Below, in pieces: positions 15,653-24,612 of a DNA stretch of 40,002 nt (position 1 is its first letter; each line of letters starts with the position of its first letter). Origin of the DNA: Halomonas maura (lineage in GTDB: Bacteria; Pseudomonadota; Gammaproteobacteria; Pseudomonadales; Halomonadaceae); assembly GCF_030409305.1 (NCBI RefSeq), contig NZ_JAUFPQ010000025.1:1-40002 (forward strand), given 5' to 3'. The translations under genes were made by a program, and so were the position numbers. A model generated the notes under the pieces. It did no database searches, was not told the origin of the DNA, and worked only from the letters and a program-made list of their open reading frames with translations.

Positions 15653-17665
15653 TCAGATACTGTCACGCGGGATGGATTCGTTCCATGTGCGCGAGAATAC
15701 CCGTTCGCCCCCCTCGTAGGCATCCAGGATGGCGTTGAGGTGGAAGTGGGTGGCGGTGGTCGACAACAGCGTCCGGGTGGCCGTGTCCACGCGCCAGTCG
15801 CCCCGCGCGAAATGCCGGCTGTTGACCACCTCGCCGCTGACCGTGGTGTAGTCGTCGTTGGCGTAGGCATAGCGCTCGGTGACGTCGTAGCCGAGCGTCA
15901 GGTCCAGATCGTCGAGGCGCCAGCAGCCGTCGTTGTCGATGACCCTCAGGATGGCCTCGTTGGTGGCCAGGTTAAACAGCACCGTCCACTCGCGATGGGC
16001 CGGCACCAGTAGGGTGGTGGCCGGCCCCGCTGCCATGCGCGGCGCCCCGAGCTCGGGCAGGGCGGCATCCTCCTCGCTCGGCGGACGCGACGGCAGCAGC
16101 AGCCGGCAGCCCCGGGGATGGAGCGTCAGCGTCGCCGGCAGCGGCGAGGGCCAGGCCAGCGGCCAGTACGAGGACGACACCGCCACGCGGATGCGATTGC
16201 CCACCGGGAAGGCCTGGGCGACATGGTTGAGGCGCACGCGGACGCGGCAGGTCTCGCCGGGCGTCAGCGGCTCGGGGCGGCCGTGGCCATGGCGATGGCT
16301 GAGGTTGAGCAGCCCGTAGGTCACCAGGGTGACGGTGCCGTCGGGGCCGATATCGGACAGCCGCACGGCGACCATCGCCTGGGGCCGGTCCGCCGAGAGC
16401 GCGAGCTCGACGACGGGCTGGCCGAGGATCTCCACGGCCTGCGTCAGCGGGGCGGTATCGAAACACAGCGAGCCGCCATCCTCCAGGCGCTGGTCGGTGG
16501 GCAGGTCGGTGCTCTCCGAATAGCTGCACCACTTGCCGGCGAACAGCCCCACGCTCAGCGGGCTGCGGATCGACAGCGGCGACGCCTCGGGCCGCCCCGC
16601 GCCCTCGCCCACCAGGCCCGCGGCCGACAGGCCATACGCCAGGGTGTGCAGGCGGTCGCTCGGCCACCGGGTCTCGGCCACCCAGCGCCCGGGGCGGTCG
16701 TCGCTGATCGGCGAGACGCTGTCCTGCATCCAGGCCCGCAGCAACGGCTCCCGGTCCACGCCGTTGTCGATCCCCTTCAGCCAGCGATCCCACCAGCGCA
16801 GGCATTCGCCGAGGAAGTCGATGGACGGTCCCGGCCCGCCCAGATGGGGGTACTTGTGCCCCCAGGGGCCCACCATGCCCTTGCGCGGGACCGACAGGTG
16901 CTGCAATAGCCGGAACACGGTGTTGCAGTAGCCGTCGGCCCAGCCGCTGACCGCGAACACCGGGCAACGGATCGCCGAGAAGTCCTCGCAGACCGAGGCG
17001 TGACGCCAGTAGCCGTCGCGCCGCTGGTGCTCCAGCCAGCTCTTCAGCCAGAGCCCGCTGCCCTCGAGGCGCTGGAACCACAGCTCGCGCCAGCGATCGC
17101 CGACGATGGCCGGGTCCGGGGGACAGGCATTGTAGGAGAACATCACCGAGGCCCAGGACAGGTTGTCCGTCAGCAGGCAGCCGCCCATGTAGTGCACGTC
17201 GTCGGTGTAGCGATCATCGGAGGAGCACACCGAGATCACGGCCTTCAGCTCGGGGGGCTGCAGGGCGGCGATCTGCAGGCCGTTGAAGCCGCCCCAGGAG
17301 ATGCCCATCATGCCCACCTCGCCGCTGCACCAGGGCTGGGCGGCGATCCAGCGGATCGCCTCGACCCCATCGTCGAGCTCGCGGGGCAGGTACTCGTCGT
17401 GGAGCACGCCGTCGGAATCGCCGCTGCCGCGCAGGTCGACCCGCACGCCGGCATAGCCGTGCCGGGCGAAGTAGCCGTGCACCTGGCTGTCGCGGCTGGC
17501 CCGGCAGTCCCGCTTGCGGTAGGGAATGTATTCGAGGATCGCCGGCACCGGCGCCTGCTCGGCCCCCTCGGGCAACCAGAGCTTGGCGGCCAGGTGGCAA
17601 CCGTCCGACATGGCAATCCAGGTATTCTCGATCACCGTCACCCCGCGCTCATGACCGTTCGCCAT
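15653..17665 (-). CDS. CocE/NonD family hydrolase (X-Pro dipeptidyl-peptidase S15 type), copy 1
   Basis: A 670-residue alpha/beta-hydrolase of the CocE/NonD group, whose members hydrolyse esters or acyl-amides. The N-terminal domain has YRKRD and VDLRGSGDSDG, and the nucleophile elbow GISWGG with S123. The acid lies in SGWADGY and the histidine in GPWGHKYPH. A C-terminal jelly-roll X-Pro domain follows (about 360-560, VRVRLNHVAQAF, RIRVAVSSSYWPLAWPSP). There is an extra tail after that. No signal peptide is seen. ATG 17665 follows GGGGGGCGGCGAG. It is divergent from a closely similar gene (copy 2) with a 110-base shared promoter region. Proline-peptide or ester substrates are both possible. 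Confidence 0.85.
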   Translation of the reverse strand: MANGHERGVTVIENTWIAMSDGCHLAAKLWLPEGAEQAPVPAILEYIPYRKRDCRASRDSQVHGYFARHGYAGVRVDLRGSGDSDGVLHDEYLPRELDDGVEAIRWIAAQPWCSGEVGMMGISWGGFNGLQIAALQPPELKAVISVCSSDDRYTDDVHYMGGCLLTDNLSWASVMFSYNACPPDPAIVGDRWRELWFQRLEGSGLWLKSWLEHQRRDGYWRHASVCEDFSAIRCPVFAVSGWADGYCNTVFRLLQHLSVPRKGMVGPWGHKYPHLGGPGPSIDFLGECLRWWDRWLKGIDNGVDREPLLRAWMQDSVSPISDDRPGRWVAETRWPSDRLHTLAYGLSAAGLVGEGAGRPEASPLSIRSPLSVGLFAGKWCSYSESTDLPTDQRLEDGGSLCFDTAPLTQAVEILGQPVVELALSADRPQAMVAVRLSDIGPDGTVTLVTYGLLNLSHRHGHGRPEPLTPGETCRVRVRLNHVAQAFPVGNRIRVAVSSSYWPLAWPSPLPATLTLHPRGCRLLLPSRPPSEEDAALPELGAPRMAAGPATTLLVPAHREWTVLFNLATNEAILRVIDNDGCWRLDDLDLTLGYDVTERYAYANDDYTTVSGEVVNSRHFARGDWRVDTATRTLLSTTATHFHLNAILDAYEGGERVFSRTWNESIPRDSI

Positions 17666-17775
17666 CTCGCCGCCCCCCGTCCCGACGCCTCCGGGCCCGC
17701 CGCGAAGGCGGCCCGGCATCGTATATGCTTCAGGATACACCGCCGCCCGCGGTGCTTGCCGCCGAGGTGAGTGCC

Positions 17776-19809
17776 ATGAAGATCGTCGAGAATTTTCCCC
17801 GCGACGTCAGCGTCATCGAGAACGTCTGGATCCCCATGAGCGACGGGATCCGCCTGGCGGCGCGCATCTGGCGGCCCACCGACGCGGAACAGGACCCCGT
17901 GCCGGCCATCCTCGAATACATGCCCTACCGCAAGCGCGATTTCACTCGCCTGCGCGACGAGCCCCTGCACCGTTATTTCGCCGGCCATGGCTACGCCTGT
18001 ATCCGCCTCGACCTGCGCGGCAGCGGCGATTCCGACGGCGTGCTCTACGACGAGTACCTGCCCCAGGAACTCGATGATGCCGTCGAGGCCATCGACTGGC
18101 TGGTCGCCCAGACCTGGTGCAACGGCCGAGTCGGCATGATGGGCATCTCCTGGGGCGGCTTCAACGCCCTGCAGGTGGCGGCCCTGCGCCCCGCGCCGCT
18201 CAAGGCCATCATCACCATGTGCTCCACCGACGACCGCTACCGGGACGACGTGCATTACCAGGGCGGCTGCCTGCTCAACGAGAACCTCGGCTGGGGGTCG
18301 GTGCTGCTGTCCTGCGCCACGACGCCCCCGGACCCGGACATCGCGGGGGCCGACTGGCGGGCGAAGTGGCGGCAGCGCATCGACCAGGCGCCCTTCTATC
18401 CCCTGGTGTGGATGCGTCATCCCCATCGTGACGCCTACTGGCAGCACGGCTCGGTGTGCGAGGACTTCGCGGCCGTGACCTGTCCGGTGTTCGCCGTGGG
18501 CGGCTGGGCCGACGGCTACGTGAACGCCATCCCGCGGCTGCTGGCCGGACTGAGGGTGCCGCGCAAGGGCCTGATCGGCCCCTGGTCCCACGCCTTTCCC
18601 CACGCCGCCCTGCCCGGTCCGGCCATCGGCTTCTTCCAGGAGGCGCTGCGCTGGTGGGATCACTGGCTGAAGGGGCTGCAGACCGGCGTCATGGACGAGC
18701 CCATGCTGCGGGTGTGGATGGAGGAATACGTGCCCCCCGCGCCGATGTACGCCGAGCGTCCCGGGCGCTGGGTGGCGGAGGAGTCCTGGCCCTCGCCGCG
18801 GATCGGGGAAAAGACGCTCTACCTGAACGTGCTGTCGCTGGGCGAGCGCCCCGACGGCGAGGACCGCATGCGCCTGGCGTCGCCGCAGACCACCGGGCTG
18901 ACCGCCGGCGACTGGTACGGCTTCGGTTCGGAGGGCGAGGCGCCGATCGACCAGCGTGAGGACGACGGCAAGTCGCTGGTGTTCGACGCCGACCCTCTCG
19001 AGGAGCGCCTGGAGGTGCTCGGCGCCCCCAGCGTCTCGCTGGCCCTGGCGGTCGATCGTCCCGTGGCCTTCGTCATCGTGCGCCTCAACGATGTGGCGCC
19101 CGATGGGGCCTCCGCCCGGGTCAGCTACGGCATTCTCAACCTGGCCCAGCGCGACGGCCCCGCGAGCCCGAGTCCCATGACGCCGGGCCGACGCTATCGG
19201 GTCGCGCTCCAGCTCAACGACATCGCCTATGCCTTCGCCCCCGGCCACACCCTCCGGCTGGCGATCTCGACCAGCTACTGGCCGGTGATCTGGCCGGCCC
19301 CGGAGCCCGTCAACCTGACCCTCTACACCGGCGCCAGCCGGCTGTCGCTGCCGGTGCGCCCGCCGCGGCCCGAGGACGATCGGCTGCGGCCCTTCGAGCC
19401 GCCGGAACGCGCCCCCATGCCGGAGATGACCACCCTGACGGTGGCCCCCTTCCGCCGGCTGGTGGAGCGCGACCTGACGACCGGCCTGTCGACCTACCGG
19501 ATCTCGACCACCGGAGGGGACTTCGGCGACGCCGCCGTGGCCCGCATCGAGGACATCGACCTGACGGTCGGCTACACCATCTCCAAGACCTACCGGATCC
19601 ATGACTACGCGCCGGGATCGGCCGAGGCGACGGTCGAGCAGATCACCACCCATCGCCGCGGACCCTGGTCCACCCGCCTGGAGTGCCGAACCCAGCTGAC
19701 CGCAACGCCCCACGGCTTTCGCATTCGCGGCCTGCTGAAGGCCTACGAGGGCAGCGACCTCTTCGCCCGCCGGGACTGGGACGAGGAGATCCGCCGTGAC
19801 CTGCTGTGA
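17776..19809 (+). CDS. CocE/NonD family hydrolase (X-Pro dipeptidyl-peptidase S15 type), copy 2
   Basis: A 677-residue paralogue of the divergent neighbour, matching it block by block (PAILEYMPYRKRDF, LRGSGDSDGVLYDEYLP, SWGGFNALQVAAL, LWDHWLKG-type segments). The catalytic elements are intact: GISWGG with S126, GGWADGY for the acid and GPWSHAFPH for the histidine. The C-terminal jelly-roll (RYRVALQLNDIAYAFAPGH, STSYWPVIWPAP) and an extra tail with YTISKTYRIHDYAPGS are shared with copy 1. ATG 17776 is preceded by GAGGTGA; the frame extends to 17725 without support. Its stop lies two bases from the stop of the convergent ATP-grasp gene. Divergent duplication with kept active sites suggests two related substrates or a hetero-oligomer. 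Confidence 0.85.
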   Translation: MKIVENFPRDVSVIENVWIPMSDGIRLAARIWRPTDAEQDPVPAILEYMPYRKRDFTRLRDEPLHRYFAGHGYACIRLDLRGSGDSDGVLYDEYLPQELDDAVEAIDWLVAQTWCNGRVGMMGISWGGFNALQVAALRPAPLKAIITMCSTDDRYRDDVHYQGGCLLNENLGWGSVLLSCATTPPDPDIAGADWRAKWRQRIDQAPFYPLVWMRHPHRDAYWQHGSVCEDFAAVTCPVFAVGGWADGYVNAIPRLLAGLRVPRKGLIGPWSHAFPHAALPGPAIGFFQEALRWWDHWLKGLQTGVMDEPMLRVWMEEYVPPAPMYAERPGRWVAEESWPSPRIGEKTLYLNVLSLGERPDGEDRMRLASPQTTGLTAGDWYGFGSEGEAPIDQREDDGKSLVFDADPLEERLEVLGAPSVSLALAVDRPVAFVIVRLNDVAPDGASARVSYGILNLAQRDGPASPSPMTPGRRYRVALQLNDIAYAFAPGHTLRLAISTSYWPVIWPAPEPVNLTLYTGASRLSLPVRPPRPEDDRLRPFEPPERAPMPEMTTLTVAPFRRLVERDLTTGLSTYRISTTGGDFGDAAVARIEDIDLTVGYTISKTYRIHDYAPGSAEATVEQITTHRRGPWSTRLECRTQLTATPHGFRIRGLLKAYEGSDLFARRDWDEEIRRDLL

Positions 19810-19811
19810 GG

Positions 19812-20837
19812 TCAGGCGCCGGCGTCGAGGCCCTGGCGCGAGACCGCGGCCTCGAGGATCAGCCGCAGCAACTCGTGGTAGGGATGGCCCGCCCACTCGG
19901 CCATCAGCGCCAGCTTGCCGTCCCAGTACCAGGTGGGGTTGGTGTTGACGTCGAGCAGCCGCGGCTGGCCATCTTCGCCCTCGCGGAAATCGAAGCGAGC
20001 GTAGTCGCGCAGGCCCAGACGCCGGAACAGGGTCACCGAGTAGTCCACCAGTTGGCTCCACTTGACGTCATCGATCCGGGCCCGGCGGAAGCGGAGCCTT
20101 GCCCAGTAGGGCGAGTCCGGGTCCGCCTTGGAGCCGTAGGTGAGGATCGGCGGCAGCCGAGGGTCCAGTGCCGTGTAGTCGATCTCCAGGGGCGGCAGGA
20201 CCGTGAAGCCGGTCGCGGGGTTGCCGACCAGCCCGAGCGTATACTCCGGGCCGGTGAGGAAGTCCTGGATCAGGGCATCGGCGACGCCGGGCTGCGTGGC
20301 CAGCCAGCGCAGGTAGGCCTCCGCCTCCCCTGGCTCCTGCACCACGCAATCCCGGGTGATGCCGAAGCTGCCGCCGCTGCTGTTGGGCTTGATCAGGCAG
20401 GGATAGAGGCTGGGCAGGACCAGCGGGGCGGCGGCCAGGTCGACGTAGGTCTCGTTGGGCACGGGGATCCCCTGCCCCGCCGCCAGCATCCGGACCAGGG
20501 CCTTGTCGGTGGTCAGGCTGATGCTCATGGGATCGGCCCCGGTATAGGGAATGCCCAGGATCTCCAGCAGGGCCGGGATATCACGCTCCAGTTCCCAGTG
20601 GTTGCGAAAGCCGGTATCGCAGAGGTTCAGCGCCAGGTCGTAAGGCGCGCCACGCAGGTCGTCGATCAGCGCGGCATGATGGTCGAGGTAGCGGAACTGG
20701 TAGCCCTCGAGCTGCGAGAGCGCCGTGTGCAGGTGCTCGACCGCCGCCCGTTCCTCGTCGCCGAAACGTCCGCCGACGGCATAGGCATACGGCAGCCGGG
20801 GGTCACCCAGCACCACGGCCACTGTCAGGTCTCCCAT
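19812..20837 (-). CDS. D-alanine-D-alanine ligase-like ATP-grasp protein
   Basis: ATP-dependent carboxylate-amine ligase of 341 residues. The N-terminal preATP-grasp domain reads VAVVLGDPRLPYAYAVGG and LALNLCDTGFRNHWE. The central region has DKALVRMLAAGQGIPVPNE, PCLIKPNSSGGSFGI (nucleotide-binding lysine and Gly-rich loop) and EYTLGLVGNP. The Mg2+ site is RLLDVNTNPTWYWDGKLA. It lacks the standard Ddl sequence, so the substrate is probably not D-alanine; it may join an amino acid to a peptide or another carboxylate. ATG 20837 follows GGAGGA by 5 bases. Its convergent neighbour, two bases away, is a CocE/NonD peptidase-like gene, which hints at make-and-break chemistry on one compound class, though this is inference. 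Confidence 0.8.
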   Translation of the reverse strand: MGDLTVAVVLGDPRLPYAYAVGGRFGDEERAAVEHLHTALSQLEGYQFRYLDHHAALIDDLRGAPYDLALNLCDTGFRNHWELERDIPALLEILGIPYTGADPMSISLTTDKALVRMLAAGQGIPVPNETYVDLAAAPLVLPSLYPCLIKPNSSGGSFGITRDCVVQEPGEAEAYLRWLATQPGVADALIQDFLTGPEYTLGLVGNPATGFTVLPPLEIDYTALDPRLPPILTYGSKADPDSPYWARLRFRRARIDDVKWSQLVDYSVTLFRRLGLRDYARFDFREGEDGQPRLLDVNTNPTWYWDGKLALMAEWAGHPYHELLRLILEAAVSRQGLDAGA

Positions 20838-21045
20838 GGGTCCTCCGTCGCGGCGCGCCGGCCGGGCACCGCCCGGCATGGCAAGCGATAGCCGAAGTAT
20901 AGCTCGTCGGGGCGAGCCCCGAGATCCGCGCGAGAGGCGGCCGGCGATGACCCGCCAAGCGTGAGGGACAGGGAGCGATTGCGGGACTCTCCGGTCAACA
21001 TCCCTGGGAGCTAGGGTTAGGAAGCGGGCCCCGACGAGGCACACC

Positions 21046-22017
21046 ATGACACTGCGACGCGACCGGCTGTGGCGCAACCGGCTAACCAACGCCCTGCAGA
21101 CCCTGCTGATCATGGGCGGCCTGGCGCTGTCGCTTTCCGTGCCCGGCTACCTGCTCGCCGGCCCCGGGGGCGTGCTGATCTCGTTGACCGCGGTGGCATT
21201 CACCAGCCTGCTCAGCAGCTGGATGCCCGTGCGAGTGATCCTGACCGATGCGGGGGCCGGGATGCTGCGCCGCCACCAGGCCCCCGAGCTCTACGAGGTG
21301 CTCGCCCACCTCTACGCGCGCGCCGACCTGCCCATCGCCCCCCAGCTCTTCTTCGTGCCCTCCCCCGATCTCAATGCCTTCGCCGTCGGCACCTGGCGGG
21401 ATGGCGGCATCGCCGTCACCGAGGGGCTGCTGCACACGCTGTCGATGCGCGAGCTGGCCGGGGTGCTGGCCCACGAGACGAGCCACCTGCGCCACGGCGA
21501 TACCCGGGTGATGTCCATGGCGGCGGCCATGACCCGGCTCACCCTGTGGCTGACCGTGGTGGTACAGGTGGCCCTGCTCGCGAGCCTGCCGCTGGTTGCC
21601 GCCGGCGAGCTGGCCTTTCCCTGGGGGCCGCTGCTGCTGGTGGCCGTGGCGCCCACCCTGAGCACCCTGCTGTCGCTGGCGCTGTCCCGCAACCGCGAGT
21701 ACAAAGCCGATCTGGAGGCGGTGGCCCTCACCGGCGACCCCGAGGGCCTGGCCTCGGCGCTGACCGAGCTGGAGCGCTACCACAGCCGCTGGCTGTCGAC
21801 GATCTTCGGCCGCCAGCAGCAGCCCACCGGGCTCGACTGGCTGCGCACCCATCCGCCCACCGCGGAGCGTATCCAGCGGCTGTTCTCGATCGACGGGCAG
21901 CGCCACGGGCTCGACCCGCATCCCGGGCTGCAGCGCCACCACGGCCAGCGACCGAGGGTCCACCAGCGGCCCGGCGCGCTGGGCGGCCATCACTGGTTCC
22001 TGCGCCGCCGGCGCTGA
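21046..22017 (+). CDS. M48-family membrane zinc metalloprotease (HtpX-like)
   Basis: A 323-residue integral membrane metalloprotease. Two hydrophobic helices lie near the N-terminus (about 16-38 and 42-60). The zinc motif HETSH follows (H143, E144, H147 in VLAHETSHLRHGD), then another membrane hairpin (about 164-212) and the third ligand region SRNREYKADLEAV (E218, D222). HtpX-type proteases clear misfolded membrane proteins; this one has the HtpX domain order but an extra His/Arg-rich tail (HPGLQRHHGQRPRVHQRPG). ATG 21046 was chosen by family homology; the ribosome binding site is weak (GACGAGG). A 6-bp GC inverted repeat follows the stop. Confidence 0.85.
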   Translation: MTLRRDRLWRNRLTNALQTLLIMGGLALSLSVPGYLLAGPGGVLISLTAVAFTSLLSSWMPVRVILTDAGAGMLRRHQAPELYEVLAHLYARADLPIAPQLFFVPSPDLNAFAVGTWRDGGIAVTEGLLHTLSMRELAGVLAHETSHLRHGDTRVMSMAAAMTRLTLWLTVVVQVALLASLPLVAAGELAFPWGPLLLVAVAPTLSTLLSLALSRNREYKADLEAVALTGDPEGLASALTELERYHSRWLSTIFGRQQQPTGLDWLRTHPPTAERIQRLFSIDGQRHGLDPHPGLQRHHGQRPRVHQRPGALGGHHWFLRRRR

Positions 22018-22062
22018 GGCGCCCCGGCCAGGACAGACCACTCCGGGGCTGCGGGCAGGCGC

Positions 22063-22347
22063 TCAGCTCCTGCGTTCCTCCTCCTCGAGCGCTTCCACAT
22101 CGCCCATCGAGGCCAGCCGGATGTCGCGCCAGGTGCGGATGGTGGGCTTGAAGGCGAACAGGGCCGAGCCGACGATGAAGCACCAGGTCGCGCCGGTCTG
22201 CAGGCTCTCGTAGAGGAACAGCACCGAGCCGACCAGGAAGGCCGCGGCCGCGCCGAAGTCGACGAGGGTATAGACCAGCTCCCAGGCCGCGTAGAGTCGC
22301 CGGGTATGGGGATTCTCCTCGCGGCGGTCCCTGTCGAATAGCCTCAT
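22063..22347 (-). CDS. YrhK-like small membrane protein
   Basis: A 94-residue protein with two hydrophobic helices (about 27-48 and 52-68), arranged as in the YrhK domain: RRLYAAWELVYTLVDFGAAAAFLVGSVLF, then TGATWCFIVGSALFAFKPTIR. The C-terminus is acidic and probably cytoplasmic. The function of YrhK proteins is unknown. ATG 22347 follows AAGGGAGCAG. It is convergent with the M48 protease gene. The 136 bases to the next minus-strand gene show no clear structure. Confidence 0.7.
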   Translation of the reverse strand: MRLFDRDRREENPHTRRLYAAWELVYTLVDFGAAAAFLVGSVLFLYESLQTGATWCFIVGSALFAFKPTIRTWRDIRLASMGDVEALEEEERRS

Positions 22348-22483
22348 GCTCTGCTCCCTTGGCGGTGGTGGTGTGCGGGACATCACGCTCATCGGCACGC
22401 GACAATGCCCCCGATGCTCGGCGGCGAGCAGGATCATGTCTACCACTTCGACGATGGAATCACCCAGCCGCGCCCCGGGAGGG

Positions 22484-22807
22484 TCAGAGCCGCTGGATGT
22501 CGATCACGAAGCCGATGATGGGATACCCGGCCTGGCGGGCGGCCTTCTCGGCCTCCATCTGGGCCTCGAGACGGGAGATGCTGGAGGAGTGATGCTCGAA
22601 GACGGTGTCCATCTCCAGTTGCTTGGTACGCACGGCGAGCTTGACGACATGGCCCGTCTTCATCGCCTTGGCCGGTTGGCCGGGATCCTGCGGCCGGGAT
22701 GGGGCTCGCCTGGCCTGGGCGGGCCTGGCGCCGGGCGGGTCGGCATCCAGGAAAGCATTGATCTCCCGGGACATCCGCTCTTCAAAATCAGCGAGTTCTT
22801 CGCTCAT
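22484..22807 (-). CDS. Hypothetical acidic/coiled protein
   Basis: A 107-residue protein I do not recognise. It begins with an acidic helix (SEELADFEERMSREINAFLDAD), has a proline/arginine-rich linker (about 24-45), and ends with a probable alpha-helical stretch SSSISRLEAQMEAEKAARQAG followed by a hydrophobic end (YPIIGFVIDIQRL). No signal peptide or membrane helix is seen. ATG 22807 sits 4 bases after AGGAG. It is upstream of the YrhK-like gene on the same strand and may be cotranscribed with it. Confidence 0.6.
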   Translation of the reverse strand: MSEELADFEERMSREINAFLDADPPGARPAQARRAPSRPQDPGQPAKAMKTGHVVKLAVRTKQLEMDTVFEHHSSSISRLEAQMEAEKAARQAGYPIIGFVIDIQRL

Positions 22808-22915
22808 ATCGCTCCTGCTACTGGGATCGGTAAAATCAAGGAAGTGTGCCATAAGCCGCGGCTGGCAGCCATCGACACAGAGTGACACCCTGTTGGTGTC
22901 GAGTTGTCAGTCATA

Positions 22916-23302
22916 TTAGACACTGACTGAATACTTCAGATCGCGCGCCTCGTCTCCGGTCATGCCGCGAAAGCCCCAGCAATGAGCTGGCTGTTCCTTG
23001 AGAGTCACTTCCACATCCACCGGTGCAATACCGACTTCCGACTCGATCTTGCTGAACAACTCTTTTATCAGCGCCTTCTGAGTCTCCGCAGAGCGCCCCT
23101 GCATCATATTGATCTCGATGACCGTATAGGCGGGCGATCTACCTCCGGGGTAGTAGAAGTCCTCGGCATCCAGAGGAATAACGCGATGCGCCCTCTTGTC
23201 TTCCGGCATGCCCAGGACTGACTGCATGCAACCGTGGATGACCTCGGAGAGCTGTGCCTTGACCGGATTCAGGTACTCCTTGATTCCATAAATGACAATC
23301 AC
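22916..23302 (-). CDS. Tautomerase-superfamily protein lacking Pro1
   Basis: A 128-residue protein of the tautomerase-like group, recognised by the pattern LNPVKAQLSEVIHGCM, DKRAHRVIPLDAEDFYYP, YTVIEINMMQGRS, KALIKELFSKIE and the C-terminal CWGFRGMTGDEA. Classical tautomerases use an N-terminal proline as the catalytic base, but here the second residue is isoleucine (MIVIYGIK). It may therefore use another residue or not be a tautomerase. The start is GTG 23302, with AGGAGG 4 bases upstream, which fixes the N-terminus well. It is 108 bases from the hypothetical gene on its left and has a 239-base gap on its right. Confidence 0.75.
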   Translation of the reverse strand: MIVIYGIKEYLNPVKAQLSEVIHGCMQSVLGMPEDKRAHRVIPLDAEDFYYPGGRSPAYTVIEINMMQGRSAETQKALIKELFSKIESEVGIAPVDVEVTLKEQPAHCWGFRGMTGDEARDLKYSVSV

Positions 23303-23541
23303 GATGCCTCCTGCAATGTGAATGTGTCACGGCCGGTGTCAGCGACCGCAAGTGCCTTTGACAGCCAACGGCTGGACAAGTTGCCACGTTACCCTGCTCA
23401 ACCATGTTGCAGGATGTTAAAAAGATGGCCGGATGGCTCACGAACATGGCATCCCCGCATGCCTCAGGGATACTCAGCGCTCCCGACGGCGGCTCCAGGC
23501 CACAGGGCGTGACCGGTCTGACCGACGGCACGCCTAGCAGG

Positions 23542-24021
23542 TTACCGCCCCAGCACTCGCACCAGCGTGTAGACCACCATGACGAGCACCGACAACGAGC
23601 TAACCGTCCAGAGAGTCGCCCGGATATCGTGCACCTGTGCCGTGACGTAGGCAACAAAATGTGCGGCTCGCGCGATGACGTAGGTCCATAGCAGGATGTG
23701 CGCCAACAGCAGCGGCGGCTCCGCCAGCACAAACAGCAGGCCGGCGACCAGGAAAGCAGGAATACTCTCCAGGTCATTCAGGTTCAAGCGCCGCGAACGC
23801 TCGACGTACTCGTTCGGTTCCAGTTGCGCCGGATCAGGCGTCGGGTTGATGGGGCTGCGTTTCACATCCTCCGGGCTACGAAAGCCGGCCCGCACCTTCA
23901 TCATCCGAAAGACCGTCATCCATGGCTGAAGGAGGAGCTTCAACAGCATCAGCGACGCCGCGAGCGCATAGGCGACGAAGACCGGATTCTCCCGGCTTAG
24001 GGTTAAAGCCACTTCGTCCAT
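23542..24021 (-). CDS. MAPEG family protein, microsomal glutathione transferase 1-like
   Basis: A 159-residue membrane protein with four helices (about 13-35, 83-101, 103-125, 134-156). It resembles mammalian MGST1 in layout: a long polar loop after helix 1 (FRSPEDVKRSPINPTPDP), then NEYVERSRRLNLNDLESIPAFLVAGLLF with the conserved R..NLNDLE, then ARAAHFVAYVTAQ. Such proteins conjugate glutathione to lipid peroxides or xenobiotics. ATG 24021 has no good ribosome binding site, so the start is uncertain. A small open frame upstream overlaps its first 19 bases. It marks the left border of the accessory island. Confidence 0.8.
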   Translation of the reverse strand: MDEVALTLSRENPVFVAYALAASLMLLKLLLQPWMTVFRMMKVRAGFRSPEDVKRSPINPTPDPAQLEPNEYVERSRRLNLNDLESIPAFLVAGLLFVLAEPPLLLAHILLWTYVIARAAHFVAYVTAQVHDIRATLWTVSSLSVLVMVVYTLVRVLGR

Positions 24022-24563
24022 TTGGGTTCACCATGGTGAATGAATGAAGGTACCCACGCGGTGCCGGCCGCCCCGTTGAACAGCGGTGGCGCAGGCCCTA
24101 CGACTCGCGGCCCTTCACCGCGAGTTGCTGCGCCTCGTTGGCCGAGGACCTCCATGTACCCGCTGGGCTTCATACGCCCGACATCCTCTCGGATGTTCGA
24201 CTTCAAGGCGCTCCTGGAATCCGGGAGCATGGCGTGGTCACGCCCCCTGGGATCACCCCACTCGATGCCCACATGGCCGGCTGCTCTCCCTCCGCCACCT
24301 GTTCGCCAGCAGGGCCGTTCCAGGCAGGCGCTCCCCGGACTCGAAGGCGGACGCATCGGGCGAGGGCGCGATGCCAGACTCGCGCAAGATCTTGCGAACA
24401 TAGCCTGCCTCTGAGCATAGCGCTTGTCCCCGGCGTAGGTAGCCAGAGCGTTGGCCCTTCGCTTGGCCTCAGCATCACCGACGCCGGCAAGGGCAGCACT
24501 GGCGATTATTTCGCAACCGGATATTTCTTCCTGGATGACGGAATTCGTGTCGTTACCATTCAA
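24003..24563 (-). pseudogene. Unrecognised open frame, possibly decayed
   Basis: A 186-codon open frame with ATG 24563 and no clear ribosome binding site. The first 60 or so residues look protein-like (GVGDAEAKRRANALATYAGDKRY); after that the composition turns to Arg/Pro/Gly as in chance GC-rich frames. A second minus-strand frame shifted by two bases then reads GYVRKILRESGIAPSPD and SAFESGERLPGTALLANR, which looks more natural. This suggests a gene broken by a frameshift near 24400. I do not recognise the family, and the call is weak. No other gene fills the stretch 24022-24612. Confidence 0.25.
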
Positions 24564-24576
24564 CCCCCGAGTTCAG

Positions 24577-24593
24577 GGTCGCCTCAAACGACC
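24577..24593. terminator. Small hairpin downstream of the NYN gene
   Basis: GGTCG (24577-24581) pairs with CGACC (24589-24593) around a 7-base loop, about 20 bases past the NYN gene stop. It is short and lacks a U run, so termination is only possible. Confidence 0.25.
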
Positions 24594-24612
24594 TCGCAAC
24601 GTGCCGTGATGG

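Noticed and set aside
23542..24021. Pairing the two MAPEG genes as a tandem duplication
   Set aside because: The proteins at 7500-7913 and 23542-24021 belong to different MAPEG branches and lie 16 kb apart.
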